From Clostridiales bacterium (GTDB lineage: Bacteria > Bacillota > Clostridia > Christensenellales > Aristaeellaceae), in contig SFOF01000081.1 of NCBI GenBank assembly GCA_004552515.1, positions 1 to 11,917 of the forward strand: 11,917 nt of DNA, in the 5' to 3' direction. Of this stretch, positions 5,206 through 11,917 are shown one piece after another. The notes beneath the pieces were generated by a model, which saw only the letters and a list, made by a program, of their open reading frames with translations, ran no database searches and had not been told where the DNA came from. Numbering within the stretch: the first letter of the stretch is position 1; every line of letters starts with the position of its first letter. The translations under genes were made by a program, and so were the position numbers.

Positions 5206-6570
5206 ATGGAATTGCTGCTGAGAAAGACCTCGCTCAGGCGCGAGGACACGAAAATCATCTGGGTGATCATGCTGCCGGCGCTGTTCGAGCTGGTCATGAG
5301 TCAGCTCTTCGGAATGGTGGATACCATCATGCTGGGTCACAGCGTCGATTCGACGGTCGCCATCGCGGCGGTGGGGCTGACCAACTCGCCGTTTAATCTG
5401 TTCAACGGCATGATCGCCGCCTTTAACAACGGTACGACCGTGGCCGTGGCCTGGGCGGTGGGCGCGGGAAAGCGCGACGACGCGCGCTCGATCGTCCGCA
5501 CGGCGATGATGACCAACGCGCTGATCGGCCTGCTCGTCTCGCTGGCGCTCTATGCGTTCGCCGAGCCGATCATCATTTTCATGGGCGCGCAGGAGGACAC
5601 GCTTGATTTCGCCGTCGATTATCTGCGTATCATCGCGGCCGGTATGCTGCCGCTGTCGATGTGCTATGCCATCACCGGCTCTCTGCGCGGCGTGGGGCGC
5701 ACGCGGATGCCCATGGTGTACAATCTCATCGCCAATTTCTGCAATGTCATCGGCAATTACGCGCTGATTTACGGCCGGCTCGGCTGCCCGCAGCTGGGCG
5801 TGACCGGCGCGGCCATATCGACCACGCTGTCTCGCTATATTGCGCTGCTTCTGGCGCTGGGCGTGCTGTTCTTTGGGCATCATGAGGTGAGGCAGACGCT
5901 GCGCGCCGACTGGCTGATCCGCCTGAAATGGCTCAAAAAGATCGGCGGCGTGGGCGGCACGGCGGCTGTCGAGCAGCTCATCATGCAGATTGGCTTCTTC
6001 GTGTTCGCGCGCAAGGTGGCCGGACTGGGCACGCAGCTGTTCGCGGCGCATCAGATCGCGCTGAGCGTCAACGGCCTGACCTGGATGCCCGCGCAGGCGT
6101 TCGGCATCGCCGCCACGACGATGGTCGGCCAGAGCCTGGGCGCGGGCGAGAAGGAGCGCGCCGAGGGCTATATGCGCTTCATTCATCGGCTGTCGCTGCT
6201 CTTCTCGGTCTGCTTCGCCATTGTGTTCCTGCTCTTTATCCGCCAGATTGCGCTGATCTACACCAGCGATCTGGACGTGGTGCGCCTGTCCGCCGATGCG
6301 CTCAGGCTGATCGCGCTGGGAATGCCGGGTATATTCACGCAGCTGCCGGTTGCCGCCGGTCTGCGCGGCGCGGGCGATTCGAAATTCCCGCTGGTCGCCT
6401 CGGCGCTGGGCATATGGATCTTCCGCGTCATGCTGGGCAGCTTCTTCATCTATACGCTGGATCTCAAGCTGGACGGCGCATGGCTGTGCATCACGCTCGA
6501 TCAGTACGCCCGCGCGATCGTGGTCTATTGGCGATTCAGAACTGGAAAGTGGAAATACAAACGCGTCTGA
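5206..6570 (+). CDS. MATE family multidrug/cation antiporter
   Basis: MATE pumps export drugs or metabolites in exchange for Na+ or H+ across the cytoplasmic membrane. From the chosen start the protein has 454 residues, normal for the family, and about 12 hydrophobic segments in two similar halves. Family-typical motifs are LFGMVDTIMLG in the first helix, the loop NNGTTVAVAWAVGAGKRDDA, and its second-half partner WMPAQAFGIAATTMVGQSLG followed by AGEKERAEGY. The ATG at 5206 has GGAGAG (5193-5198) 7 bases upstream and leaves a short basic N-terminus. An in-frame ATG at 5161 would add 15 charged residues that look unlike the family. Substrate cannot be predicted. The gene stands alone with its own promoter and terminator. 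Confidence 0.95.
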   Translation: MELLLRKTSLRREDTKIIWVIMLPALFELVMSQLFGMVDTIMLGHSVDSTVAIAAVGLTNSPFNLFNGMIAAFNNGTTVAVAWAVGAGKRDDARSIVRTAMMTNALIGLLVSLALYAFAEPIIIFMGAQEDTLDFAVDYLRIIAAGMLPLSMCYAITGSLRGVGRTRMPMVYNLIANFCNVIGNYALIYGRLGCPQLGVTGAAISTTLSRYIALLLALGVLFFGHHEVRQTLRADWLIRLKWLKKIGGVGGTAAVEQLIMQIGFFVFARKVAGLGTQLFAAHQIALSVNGLTWMPAQAFGIAATTMVGQSLGAGEKERAEGYMRFIHRLSLLFSVCFAIVFLLFIRQIALIYTSDLDVVRLSADALRLIALGMPGIFTQLPVAAGLRGAGDSKFPLVASALGIWIFRVMLGSFFIYTLDLKLDGAWLCITLDQYARAIVVYWRFRTGKWKYKRV

Positions 6571-6577
6571 CAGCGAG

Positions 6578-6624
6578 AAAAGCGCGCTTTATGCATCAAA
6601 AACGGTGCGGAGGCGCGCTTTTTT
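6578..6624 (+). terminator. Rho-independent terminator of the MATE gene
   Basis: AAAAGCGCGC (6578-6587) pairs with GCGCGCTTTT (6613-6622) around a 25-base loop, and the T-run continues to 6624. It begins seven bases after the MATE stop codon. Confidence 0.8.
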
Positions 6625-6696
6625 GTATGGGCGGAAGCGGGAAAGCCTGCCTGTATGCGCGCGTTGATTGGCGCGGGGTAAGGCGTGTGGGGCGGC

Positions 6697-6786
6697 TTTC
6701 GCGAGACTTTTGCGAGGAATAATATGTTGTTCAGTGACCTTTGCGCGGGCAAGGCGCAATGGACAGCCTTCCGAGAAACTTTCGCG
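6697..6786. repeat. Two diverged copies of an 18-bp motif, 72-base period
   Basis: TTTCGCGAGACTTTTGCG (6697-6714) and TTCCGAGAAACTTTCGCG (6769-6786) match at 14 of 18 positions. All four differences fall three bases apart in register, so both translate to FRETFA in one plus-strand frame. They lie in the gap between the MATE terminator and the end of the AraC gene, where no gene is otherwise evident. They may be two copies of a dispersed repeat or a remnant of coding DNA. Confidence 0.5.
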
Positions 6787-6812
6787 GGGGGGCGATATGC
6801 CGCCGTATTTTT

Positions 6813-7661
6813 CTATTTGATGTTGGTGTGCAGACGGCAGTGCGCGCGGCGGAACTGCGAGGGCGTGACGCCCACATGGCGCTTGAAGGCGCGCATGAAG
6901 TATTTTTCATCGCCGAAGCCGCACGCGCCGGCCACCGCGGCGACGCTCAGGCCGGTTTCCAGCAGCAGCTTCCGCGCCGCGGCGACGCGCTCGGCGAGCA
7001 GATAGCCGCACATCGTCAGGCCGGTTTCCTGATGGAAGATATGCGCGAGATAATCGGCGTTATAGTGAAAGCGTGCGGCCACGTCGCCCAGCGCGATTTC
7101 CTCGGCGGCATGAACGCGCAGGTGCTCCTTTACGCGCGCTACCACGGCGCGACCGCTGCGCGCTCTGCCGCCGCTTTCCTCGAGCGTGTCCTCGGCGATT
7201 TCCCGCAGGAGAATGCGCGTGTAGAGATTGCACAGCTCCTCGCGCGCGGCGGGGACGGCATAGGCGCGCTCCGAGGCGTCGATCAGCTGGCGAAAGAGCA
7301 GCGCCGTTCGCTCAGGATGCTTCAGACGCCCGAATTCGGGGATCGACAGGCCGTCCGGCGCGGGGCCGTCGGCATGGCGCGCGCTGTCCGGCACAGTGAA
7401 GTGGCACCAGTAGTGCGACTGATTGCCCTCGGCGGGCGCTGTGCCCATGTGCTCGCGGAAGGGGAAGAGCAGCATGAACGTATCCGCCTCAAGAACGTAG
7501 GCGCGTCCCTCCTGCGCGATGGGATAGCGGCCGGAAACGCCGGCCAGCAGCACGGCGGTGGGCAGCGTGCGGCGCGGATGAATCGACGCGCCGCCGGCGA
7601 TGAACTGGCCCGCCGAGGCGAAGCGCACGTCCCCCGTGCCGGAAAGAATCATATTGAGCAT
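6813..7661 (-). CDS. AraC family transcriptional regulator
   Basis: The protein has about 282 residues. An N-terminal cupin-like sensor domain (about residues 15-95, with TFMLLFPFREH) is followed by a linker. The C-terminal AraC DNA-binding domain covers about residues 175-272, with two helix-turn-helix units: IALGDVAARFHYNADYLAHI and a second around GLSVAAVAGACGFGDEKYF, ending FKRHVGVTPSQFRR. That last signature is diagnostic. I chose the ATG at 7661 because AAGGTGG (7679-7673) precedes it by 11 bases; the upstream GTG at 7676 lies inside that ribosome site. It is transcribed away from a GH127 glycosidase gene, so it most likely senses a sugar released from plant polysaccharide and controls that gene. 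The inducer is inferred, not visible. Confidence 0.93.
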   Translation of the reverse strand: MLNMILSGTGDVRFASAGQFIAGGASIHPRRTLPTAVLLAGVSGRYPIAQEGRAYVLEADTFMLLFPFREHMGTAPAEGNQSHYWCHFTVPDSARHADGPAPDGLSIPEFGRLKHPERTALLFRQLIDASERAYAVPAAREELCNLYTRILLREIAEDTLEESGGRARSGRAVVARVKEHLRVHAAEEIALGDVAARFHYNADYLAHIFHQETGLTMCGYLLAERVAAARKLLLETGLSVAAVAGACGFGDEKYFMRAFKRHVGVTPSQFRRAHCRLHTNIK

Positions 7662-7696
7662 CTCGGAAAAATCCACCTTTTCAGGCGCTGCGCCGG

Positions 7697-7726
7697 TTTA
7701 CGCGGGGGCGTGCGGCACGCTATAAT
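7697..7726 (+). promoter_or_regulatory. Probable promoter of the GH127 gene
   Basis: A perfect TATAAT lies at 7721-7726. The upstream box is weak: TTTACG (7697-7702) with an 18-base spacer, or TTACGC one base later with 17. A weak -35 fits a promoter needing an activator such as the neighbouring AraC protein. Two short dyads are candidate operators: GGCGC/GCGCC (7684-7694) and GCGTG/CACGC (7708-7720), the second inside the spacer. Transcription should start near 7733. Confidence 0.6.
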
Positions 7727-7774
7727 GGGCGTGACGGCTGAGAAAAAACGCCGCCATCACCAGCATATGGACTC

Positions 7775-7803
7775 ATTATACGCGCTTTTCGGCGCCAAAG
7801 CAA
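7775..7803 (-). promoter_or_regulatory. Probable promoter of the AraC regulator gene
   Basis: On the minus strand TTGCTT (7803-7798) and a perfect TATAAT (7780-7775) are separated by 17 bases. Transcription should start near 7768, giving a leader of about 106 bases before the ATG at 7661. It points at the GH127 promoter. Confidence 0.6.
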
Positions 7804-7820
7804 CAGGGGAGGGGACTTTT

Positions 7821-9668
7821 ATGGGCGGTTTCTGGGATTTCCCGAGCGTGAAGGACGTTTCGATAGACGATTGGTTCTGGACACCTTATCTCGAATCGGT
7901 GCGGACGGTCATGCTGCCCTATGTGCTGGATAAATTTGAAGAGGATGGCTATCTGGAGAATTATGACCGCGTGGCGCGGGGCGAGACGGGCGGGCATCGC
8001 GGGCCGCATTTTTCGGACGGGCTGCTAATGGAGACGCTCAGGGGCGCGTGCGATTTCCTCGCGGCGCGGCCCGATATGGCGCTGAGGGCGCGCGTTGACG
8101 GAATCGTAAAGCGCGTGCGCGCGGCCTCGCTGGTCACGGACGGCTTCCTCTCCACCTGGACGCTGCTGGAAGCGCCCGACAGGCGCTGGGGCGAAAACGG
8201 CGGCGACATTGTGATCCAGCACGACCTCTACAACCACGGCGCGCTGATCGAGGCCGCCGTGAGCCACTATCGGGCGACGGGCGAAACCGTTCTGCTCGAC
8301 TGCGCCGTGCGCGCGGCCAACCTGATCTGCGCCTATATGGGCGACGCGCCCAAGCGCAACGTTATTCCCGGTCATTCGCTGCCCGAGGAGGCGTTTGTCC
8401 GGCTATTCGTCCTCTTCCGCGATACGCGCGCGCTGGACGAATATGCGGGAGCGCATGGCGTTCATTATGACGACTATCTGCGCATGGCCGATTTCTGGTA
8501 TAAGGCGCGCGGGCGTCACGAGGGGCGCGGGCTGAGCAGCCGCTTTGCGCCGGCCTACAATCAGGACGATGCGCCGTTTGAACAGGCGCGGCAGGCGGTC
8601 GGCCATTCGGTGCGCGCGGCGCTGTGCTATACCGGCGCGGCGGCGGTTGCGCGCGAGTACGGCGACGGACGCTACACGGCGGCGCTGGACGCGATCTGGC
8701 GCAACGTCTATGACAGAAAGCTGCACGTCAGCGGCGGCATCGGCACGCGGCATGACATCGAGGGCTTTGACGCGGACTACAACCTGCCGGGAGACGCGTA
8801 TCTGGAAACCTGCGCGGCCATTGCGTTCATGTTCTGGGCGGGCGAGATGAGCCGTCTGCGCCCCCGCGCCGAGTATTACGACGGCTTTGAGCGCGCGCTG
8901 TATAACAACGTGCTCGCGGCGGTCGGGCCGGATTTCACGCATTTTTTCTATCAGAATCCGCTCGTCAGCCCGGGCGGCGTGAAGCGCTGGGCGTGGCACG
9001 GCTGTCCCTGCTGCCCGCCGATGCTGATCAAGCTGTTTTCGTCGCTGCAAAGCTATATTTACTCCTATCGGACGGGGGCGCTGAACGTCAATCTGCTGAT
9101 CGGCAGCCGCTTTGAGACGGCGGATTTTTCAATCGAGCAGCACGACGGGCGCATCCGCGTTGACTCGCGCGGAAGGGCGCTGACGCTGCGGGTGCGTATG
9201 CCGCGCTTTGCGGATGGCTTTGGCCTGAGCATAGACGGCCGGCCGCTCGATTATGAAGCCGAAGACGGCTACGCGGCGGTCACGCGCGTGTGGGCGGACA
9301 CGGTGAGCCTGGCGGGGATGGATCGGCTGACGCGCGTGTTTGCCAATCCACGCGTCGCGGCCGAGCGGGGAAACGTCGCCGTGATGGACGGCCCCTTCCT
9401 GTACTGCGCCGAGGGGATCGACAACGGCGGCGACGTGGATTTCACCATCGCGAAGGAGCCGCGGCTCATGCGGACGGCGGACGGCGTGACCGGCTGGCGG
9501 CAGGGCGGCGGGACGTTCAAGCTGATTCCCTATTACAAGTGGTGCCGCCGCGCGACCGGTCGCAGCGAGGACGACCGCATGGCCGTGTGGTTCCGGCAGG
9601 AGGACATGCGCGCGGAGGACGAGCTGGCGCGCGAAATCGGCGAAAATCTCTATGGCGATTACCGATGA
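7821..9668 (+). CDS. GH127 family glycosidase, probable beta-L-arabinofuranosidase
   Basis: GH127 (formerly DUF1680) enzymes remove beta-L-arabinofuranose from plant glycans, using a zinc-bound cysteine as nucleophile. This protein has 615 residues (HypBA1 of Bifidobacterium longum has 658) and no signal peptide, so it acts in the cytoplasm on imported oligosaccharides. Key residues are all present by motif: Glu314 (in RHDIEGFD, matching acid/base Glu322), Glu329 and Cys331 (in YLETCAA), and Cys397-Cys398 (in HGCPCCPPML), matching the zinc site and nucleophile Cys417. The (alpha/alpha)6-barrel region includes HDLYNHGALIEAAV, and the C-terminal part is beta-rich. The start has GGGGAGGGG (7806-7814) 6 bases upstream; the same frame runs open far to the left across the AraC gene but that is antisense. 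Other specificities are known in related families, so the substrate is moderately sure. Confidence 0.92.
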   Translation: MGGFWDFPSVKDVSIDDWFWTPYLESVRTVMLPYVLDKFEEDGYLENYDRVARGETGGHRGPHFSDGLLMETLRGACDFLAARPDMALRARVDGIVKRVRAASLVTDGFLSTWTLLEAPDRRWGENGGDIVIQHDLYNHGALIEAAVSHYRATGETVLLDCAVRAANLICAYMGDAPKRNVIPGHSLPEEAFVRLFVLFRDTRALDEYAGAHGVHYDDYLRMADFWYKARGRHEGRGLSSRFAPAYNQDDAPFEQARQAVGHSVRAALCYTGAAAVAREYGDGRYTAALDAIWRNVYDRKLHVSGGIGTRHDIEGFDADYNLPGDAYLETCAAIAFMFWAGEMSRLRPRAEYYDGFERALYNNVLAAVGPDFTHFFYQNPLVSPGGVKRWAWHGCPCCPPMLIKLFSSLQSYIYSYRTGALNVNLLIGSRFETADFSIEQHDGRIRVDSRGRALTLRVRMPRFADGFGLSIDGRPLDYEAEDGYAAVTRVWADTVSLAGMDRLTRVFANPRVAAERGNVAVMDGPFLYCAEGIDNGGDVDFTIAKEPRLMRTADGVTGWRQGGGTFKLIPYYKWCRRATGRSEDDRMAVWFRQEDMRAEDELAREIGENLYGDYR

Positions 9669-9914
9669 GAAAGCGGCGATGAAACGCGGCTTGAAGAGGG
9701 AGCGCGTGTGGTTGATTTATCCCAAAGGGGACAACATGCCGCAGCCGGAAGCAATGGCCGCGTAAGGCGCGGGAAGTATGCGCCTCGCCGTGAAGACTAT
9801 GGCGGCGATTGGGAGACGGCGGCGCGCTAAAACGCATATGCCGATGAAGCGGCTGATTTCGAAACGCATTTAGAAATGCTCATGGCGGCTGTTCCGGCTT
9901 TCTGTAAAGGCAAA
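9669..9914. other. Gap between GH127 gene and convergent operon
   Basis: Two short plus-strand frames with ATG are present (9679-9765, 28 codons, and 9778-9873, 31 codons). Both lack a good ribosome site, are basic, and resemble nothing I know. The strings GGCGGCG and GATGAAGCGG-like words recur loosely. I see no convincing gene or RNA here. Confidence 0.4.
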
Positions 9915-9948
9915 GCGCCCCGCTGCGAAACGAATCGCGGCGGGGCGC
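9915..9948. terminator. Strong hairpin between convergent genes, likely two-way terminator
   Basis: GCGCCCCGCTGCG (9915-9927) pairs with CGCGGCGGGGCGC (9936-9948) around AAACGAAT, 13 pairs including one G-T wobble. It ends 13 bases before the amidohydrolase stop codon and lies about 250 bases after the GH127 stop. T-runs are short on both sides (AGTTTATC on plus, TTTGCCTTT on minus), so termination may be partial. Confidence 0.7.
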
Positions 9949-9961
9949 AGTTTATCGGGAA

Positions 9962-10987
9962 TTACAGCGCGAGGATGCGCTCCAGAGCGCGCTGGGCATA
10001 GGGTTTCTGGGCGGGAGCGCAGCGCTCGACGGCCGCTTCGCAGGCGACGCGCGCGGCGGTCTTGTCGATAGGCCTGGGCTTTACGCCGACGAAGCCGTCG
10101 TGTGTACGGCTCATGATCTGTTCCACAGCGTCGCCTGGGAGCTCAATGCCGCGCGCGGGCGTGCCGTGGATGACGGCTTCCTCATCGGTGGAAAGGAAGC
10201 GCATGATGTTGTCACGCATAGACGAATTGAACGTGAGGTTCGGCGCGTCACATTCTGTATCGGTGCCGTACTGGATGCGGTCGGCATAACGGATGAGGAA
10301 ATTGCGGAAGAAAGCGCTTTCGGAAATGGCGGGATACATCTCCGTGCCGGGCGTCATGTCGAAATGCACGTTGGGATAGCGGGTCATCATGCGCTCGGCG
10401 TGCGCGGGATCGTCGGAAACGAAATAGAAATGCGCGAATGTGACGCGCAGCCGCGGATGCCGCTCGAGCACCGTCTCGACGATGCCGTAGAGCGCCTCAA
10501 GCGAGAGAAAGCTCGGGTCGAGATATGCCCAGCCGCGCGCGATCGCCGATTTTGGGCACTTCTCCGCGTCCCAGAACGGCGCGGGATCGCCGTTGTGCCA
10601 GAGGATCGGCACGCCGTGCTCCTCGAGATAGGCAAACATCGGATCGAAGCGCATATCGTCCAGACGAACGCCCAGGCGGCGCTGGCAGTTGGGCTTTGTC
10701 TCGATGAATTTCACGCCGTCGCAGCCCGCGTCGAGCCAGAGCCTGACCTGCTCGAGCGGATCGGGTACGGGACGGCCGGCCTTTTCGTGATCCAGGCTGC
10801 AAAAGGCGAAGCAGCGCGCGGGATCAAGCGCCTTGGCCAGCAGAACCTCGGTGTTCTGGGCGGGATCATCGCGCAGCTGAGACAGGGCGAGCAGTGTGTA
10901 GCGCGCGGTGTTTTCAGCGTCGGCGGCGCGTCGAACGTCGTCGGCAAAGCCGGGGTTTAGGTGAATGTGTCCGTCGCAGACGGTCAT
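9962..10987 (-). CDS. Amidohydrolase-2 family metal-dependent hydrolase
   Basis: Members of this TIM-barrel family hydrolyse or decarboxylate small cyclic or acidic compounds (for example lactones, or the ACMSD-type decarboxylases) with a bound metal. The 341-residue protein shows the family sites in order: His7 and His9 (DGHIHL), Lys93 (GVKFIE), His131 (PILWHNGD), His186 (RVTFAHF) and Asp243 (YGTDTECD). The C-terminal family motif IHGTPARGIEL follows. AAAGGAG (11003-10997) lies 9 bases before the ATG. It is 25 bases downstream of the isomerase-like gene on the same strand, so the two are probably co-transcribed and may share a pathway. Substrate cannot be told from sequence alone; sugar lactone or sugar-acid chemistry is a guess from context. 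Cytoplasmic, with no signal peptide. Confidence 0.9.
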   Translation of the reverse strand: MTVCDGHIHLNPGFADDVRRAADAENTARYTLLALSQLRDDPAQNTEVLLAKALDPARCFAFCSLDHEKAGRPVPDPLEQVRLWLDAGCDGVKFIETKPNCQRRLGVRLDDMRFDPMFAYLEEHGVPILWHNGDPAPFWDAEKCPKSAIARGWAYLDPSFLSLEALYGIVETVLERHPRLRVTFAHFYFVSDDPAHAERMMTRYPNVHFDMTPGTEMYPAISESAFFRNFLIRYADRIQYGTDTECDAPNLTFNSSMRDNIMRFLSTDEEAVIHGTPARGIELPGDAVEQIMSRTHDGFVGVKPRPIDKTAARVACEAAVERCAPAQKPYAQRALERILAL

Positions 10988-11012
10988 GGGGCAGGACTCC
11001 TTTCGGCGTTTT

Positions 11013-11917
11013 TTACTTGAAGCGGCTCATGCCGACCAGCTGCTGACCGACTGCGTGCAGAAGCTGTATGGTCAGGTCAATGCAGTTGCCCGTACAGCCG
11101 GAATCCAGCATACGGTGGATGCAGTTGTGCGCCTCGAATGTGAAAGAATGCTCATAGCCGATATCGTCCAGTGCGCGGATGACGTTCGGCCAGTCTATTG
11201 TGCCGAAGAAGGGCGTGATATGGTCGTCGTCCATGCCGTTGTTATCGTTGATGTGCAGGCATTTGAGACGCTTGCCGAGCTTCGTGATCTGGGCATACTG
11301 ATCGCGCAGGGGGAGCAGGTCGGGGCGGTTATGCCGCTTATAGTTATGGCTGTTCTGAGTCAGATTTCCGTGGCCTGTGTCCCAGCAGATGCCGACCAGC
11401 GGATCATTGAAGCTATCGACCAGCGCGATGAGATCCTCTGTACGAGCGTAAGGCATATCCTCGTAGACGGGCCATATGTTTTCCAACGCGATGCCGACGC
11501 CGTATTTGTGAGCCAGCTCCTGAACTGGCGCGAAAAATTCATGGTTGTATTCAAAAACCCCCATATGCTTGCCGGCAAAGCTCGTGGGATGTGGAATGAC
11601 GTGATAGACCATCCAGGGAATGTTCAGAATATGGCAGCCGATGATCGCGCGGCGGATGTATTCATGGAGCAGGGCGGGATCATGAGCGCAGGTGAAACAC
11701 GGGCAGGGCGCGTGCGCCTGATTGAACACCGCGCCCAACTTGTGCGCGGTTTCTCCGGCGCGCTCGATCCAGCTTTCCCAGCCGTCGCCGACGAACGGCG
11801 AGCGCTTGTCCCAGAACCAGTCGAGAAAGTTGAAATCCAGATATTCGAAGCAGTTTTTGACAATGCGCGTCACCTGCTCCTCGATGGGGCGCTCAAAGCT
11901 CTTGTCAAACATCAGAT
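11013..11917 (-). CDS. Sugar phosphate isomerase/epimerase-like TIM barrel, 5' end cut
   Basis: The frame stays open to the right edge, and the visible ATG at 11912 would omit the first beta strand of the barrel, so the true start probably lies outside. Numbering from that Met, 299 residues are visible. Metal-site residues of the AP-endonuclease-2/xylose isomerase-like superfamily are present: Glu144 (GIALENIWP), Asp178 and His181 (ICWDTGHGN), His220 (CLHINDNNG) and Glu260 (FTFEAHN). FGTIDWPNVIRAL near residue 236 is also typical. Such enzymes isomerise or epimerise ketoses, inosose or related compounds, and the family is functionally broad. It is the upstream partner of the amidohydrolase gene. 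The operon promoter lies outside. Confidence 0.9.
   Translation of the reverse strand, partial: LMFDKSFERPIEEQVTRIVKNCFEYLDFNFLDWFWDKRSPFVGDGWESWIERAGETAHKLGAVFNQAHAPCPCFTCAHDPALLHEYIRRAIIGCHILNIPWMVYHVIPHPTSFAGKHMGVFEYNHEFFAPVQELAHKYGVGIALENIWPVYEDMPYARTEDLIALVDSFNDPLVGICWDTGHGNLTQNSHNYKRHNRPDLLPLRDQYAQITKLGKRLKCLHINDNNGMDDDHITPFFGTIDWPNVIRALDDIGYEHSFTFEAHNCIHRMLDSGCTGNCIDLTIQLLHAVGQQLVGMSRFK

Noticed and set aside
5143..6186. 347-codon open frame on the minus strand
   Set aside because: Antisense to the MATE gene, with Arg/His/Gln-biased composition and no hydrophobic core or motif.
6741..7820. Long upstream extension of the GH127 frame
   Set aside because: The frame is open across the AraC gene but reads its antisense strand. 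The GH127 family begins at the residues following 7821, where a strong ribosome site lies.
9679..9873. Two tiny plus-strand genes after GH127
   Set aside because: Neither has a reasonable ribosome site, promoter, hydrophobic segment or recognisable sequence.
10100..10960. 286-codon open frame on the plus strand
   Set aside because: Antisense to the amidohydrolase gene, which has every catalytic motif. No motif or ribosome site on the plus strand.

Overview
The window looks like GC-rich chromosomal DNA from a Clostridia-type Firmicute, possibly a gut lineage. The evidence is a MazF/NdoA toxin of clostridial type, vegetative SigA-type promoters with 17-base spacers, a candidate 6S RNA with the Firmicute arrangement of a hairpin in the 3' side of its bubble, and a GH127 sugar hydrolase controlled by an AraC regulator. 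Genus and species cannot be read from the sequence. No transposase, integrase, phage gene, CRISPR array, tRNA or rRNA is visible.

Layout from left to right. Bases 1-3335 hold a DUF58 protein (cut by the left edge) and a membrane-anchored transglutaminase-like protein; in many bacteria this pair follows a MoxR-type AAA+ ATPase, which would lie to the left. Bases 3336-4116 hold no convincing gene but an unusual density of inverted repeats and one 17-bp direct repeat. Bases 4117-4339 form a complete miniature transcription unit: promoter, leader hairpin, Shine-Dalgarno, a 29-residue single-span membrane peptide and a terminator. It runs head-on into a minus-strand unit (4620 down to 4344) whose promoter matches consensus perfectly and whose RNA folds like 6S RNA. 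The minus-strand MazF toxin gene (4663-5001) follows, without a visible antitoxin.

Bases 5087-6624 carry a MATE-family efflux pump with its own promoter, an 8-bp palindrome just upstream of that promoter, and a terminator. Bases 6813-9668 carry an AraC-family regulator (minus) and a GH127 family enzyme, probably a beta-L-arabinofuranosidase (plus). Their best promoters point toward each other, so the two 5' leaders would overlap. A strong hairpin (9915-9948) separates the GH127 gene from a convergent minus-strand pair: a sugar phosphate isomerase/epimerase-like TIM barrel (cut by the right edge) and, 25 bases downstream, an amidohydrolase-2 family protein. These two probably share an operon and a small-molecule pathway, perhaps sugar or sugar-acid catabolism.

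The least explained parts are the structured gene-free block at 3380-3888 and the 29-residue membrane peptide unit. The 6S RNA, the lone MazF and the face-to-face AraC/GH127 promoters are the next most useful to check.
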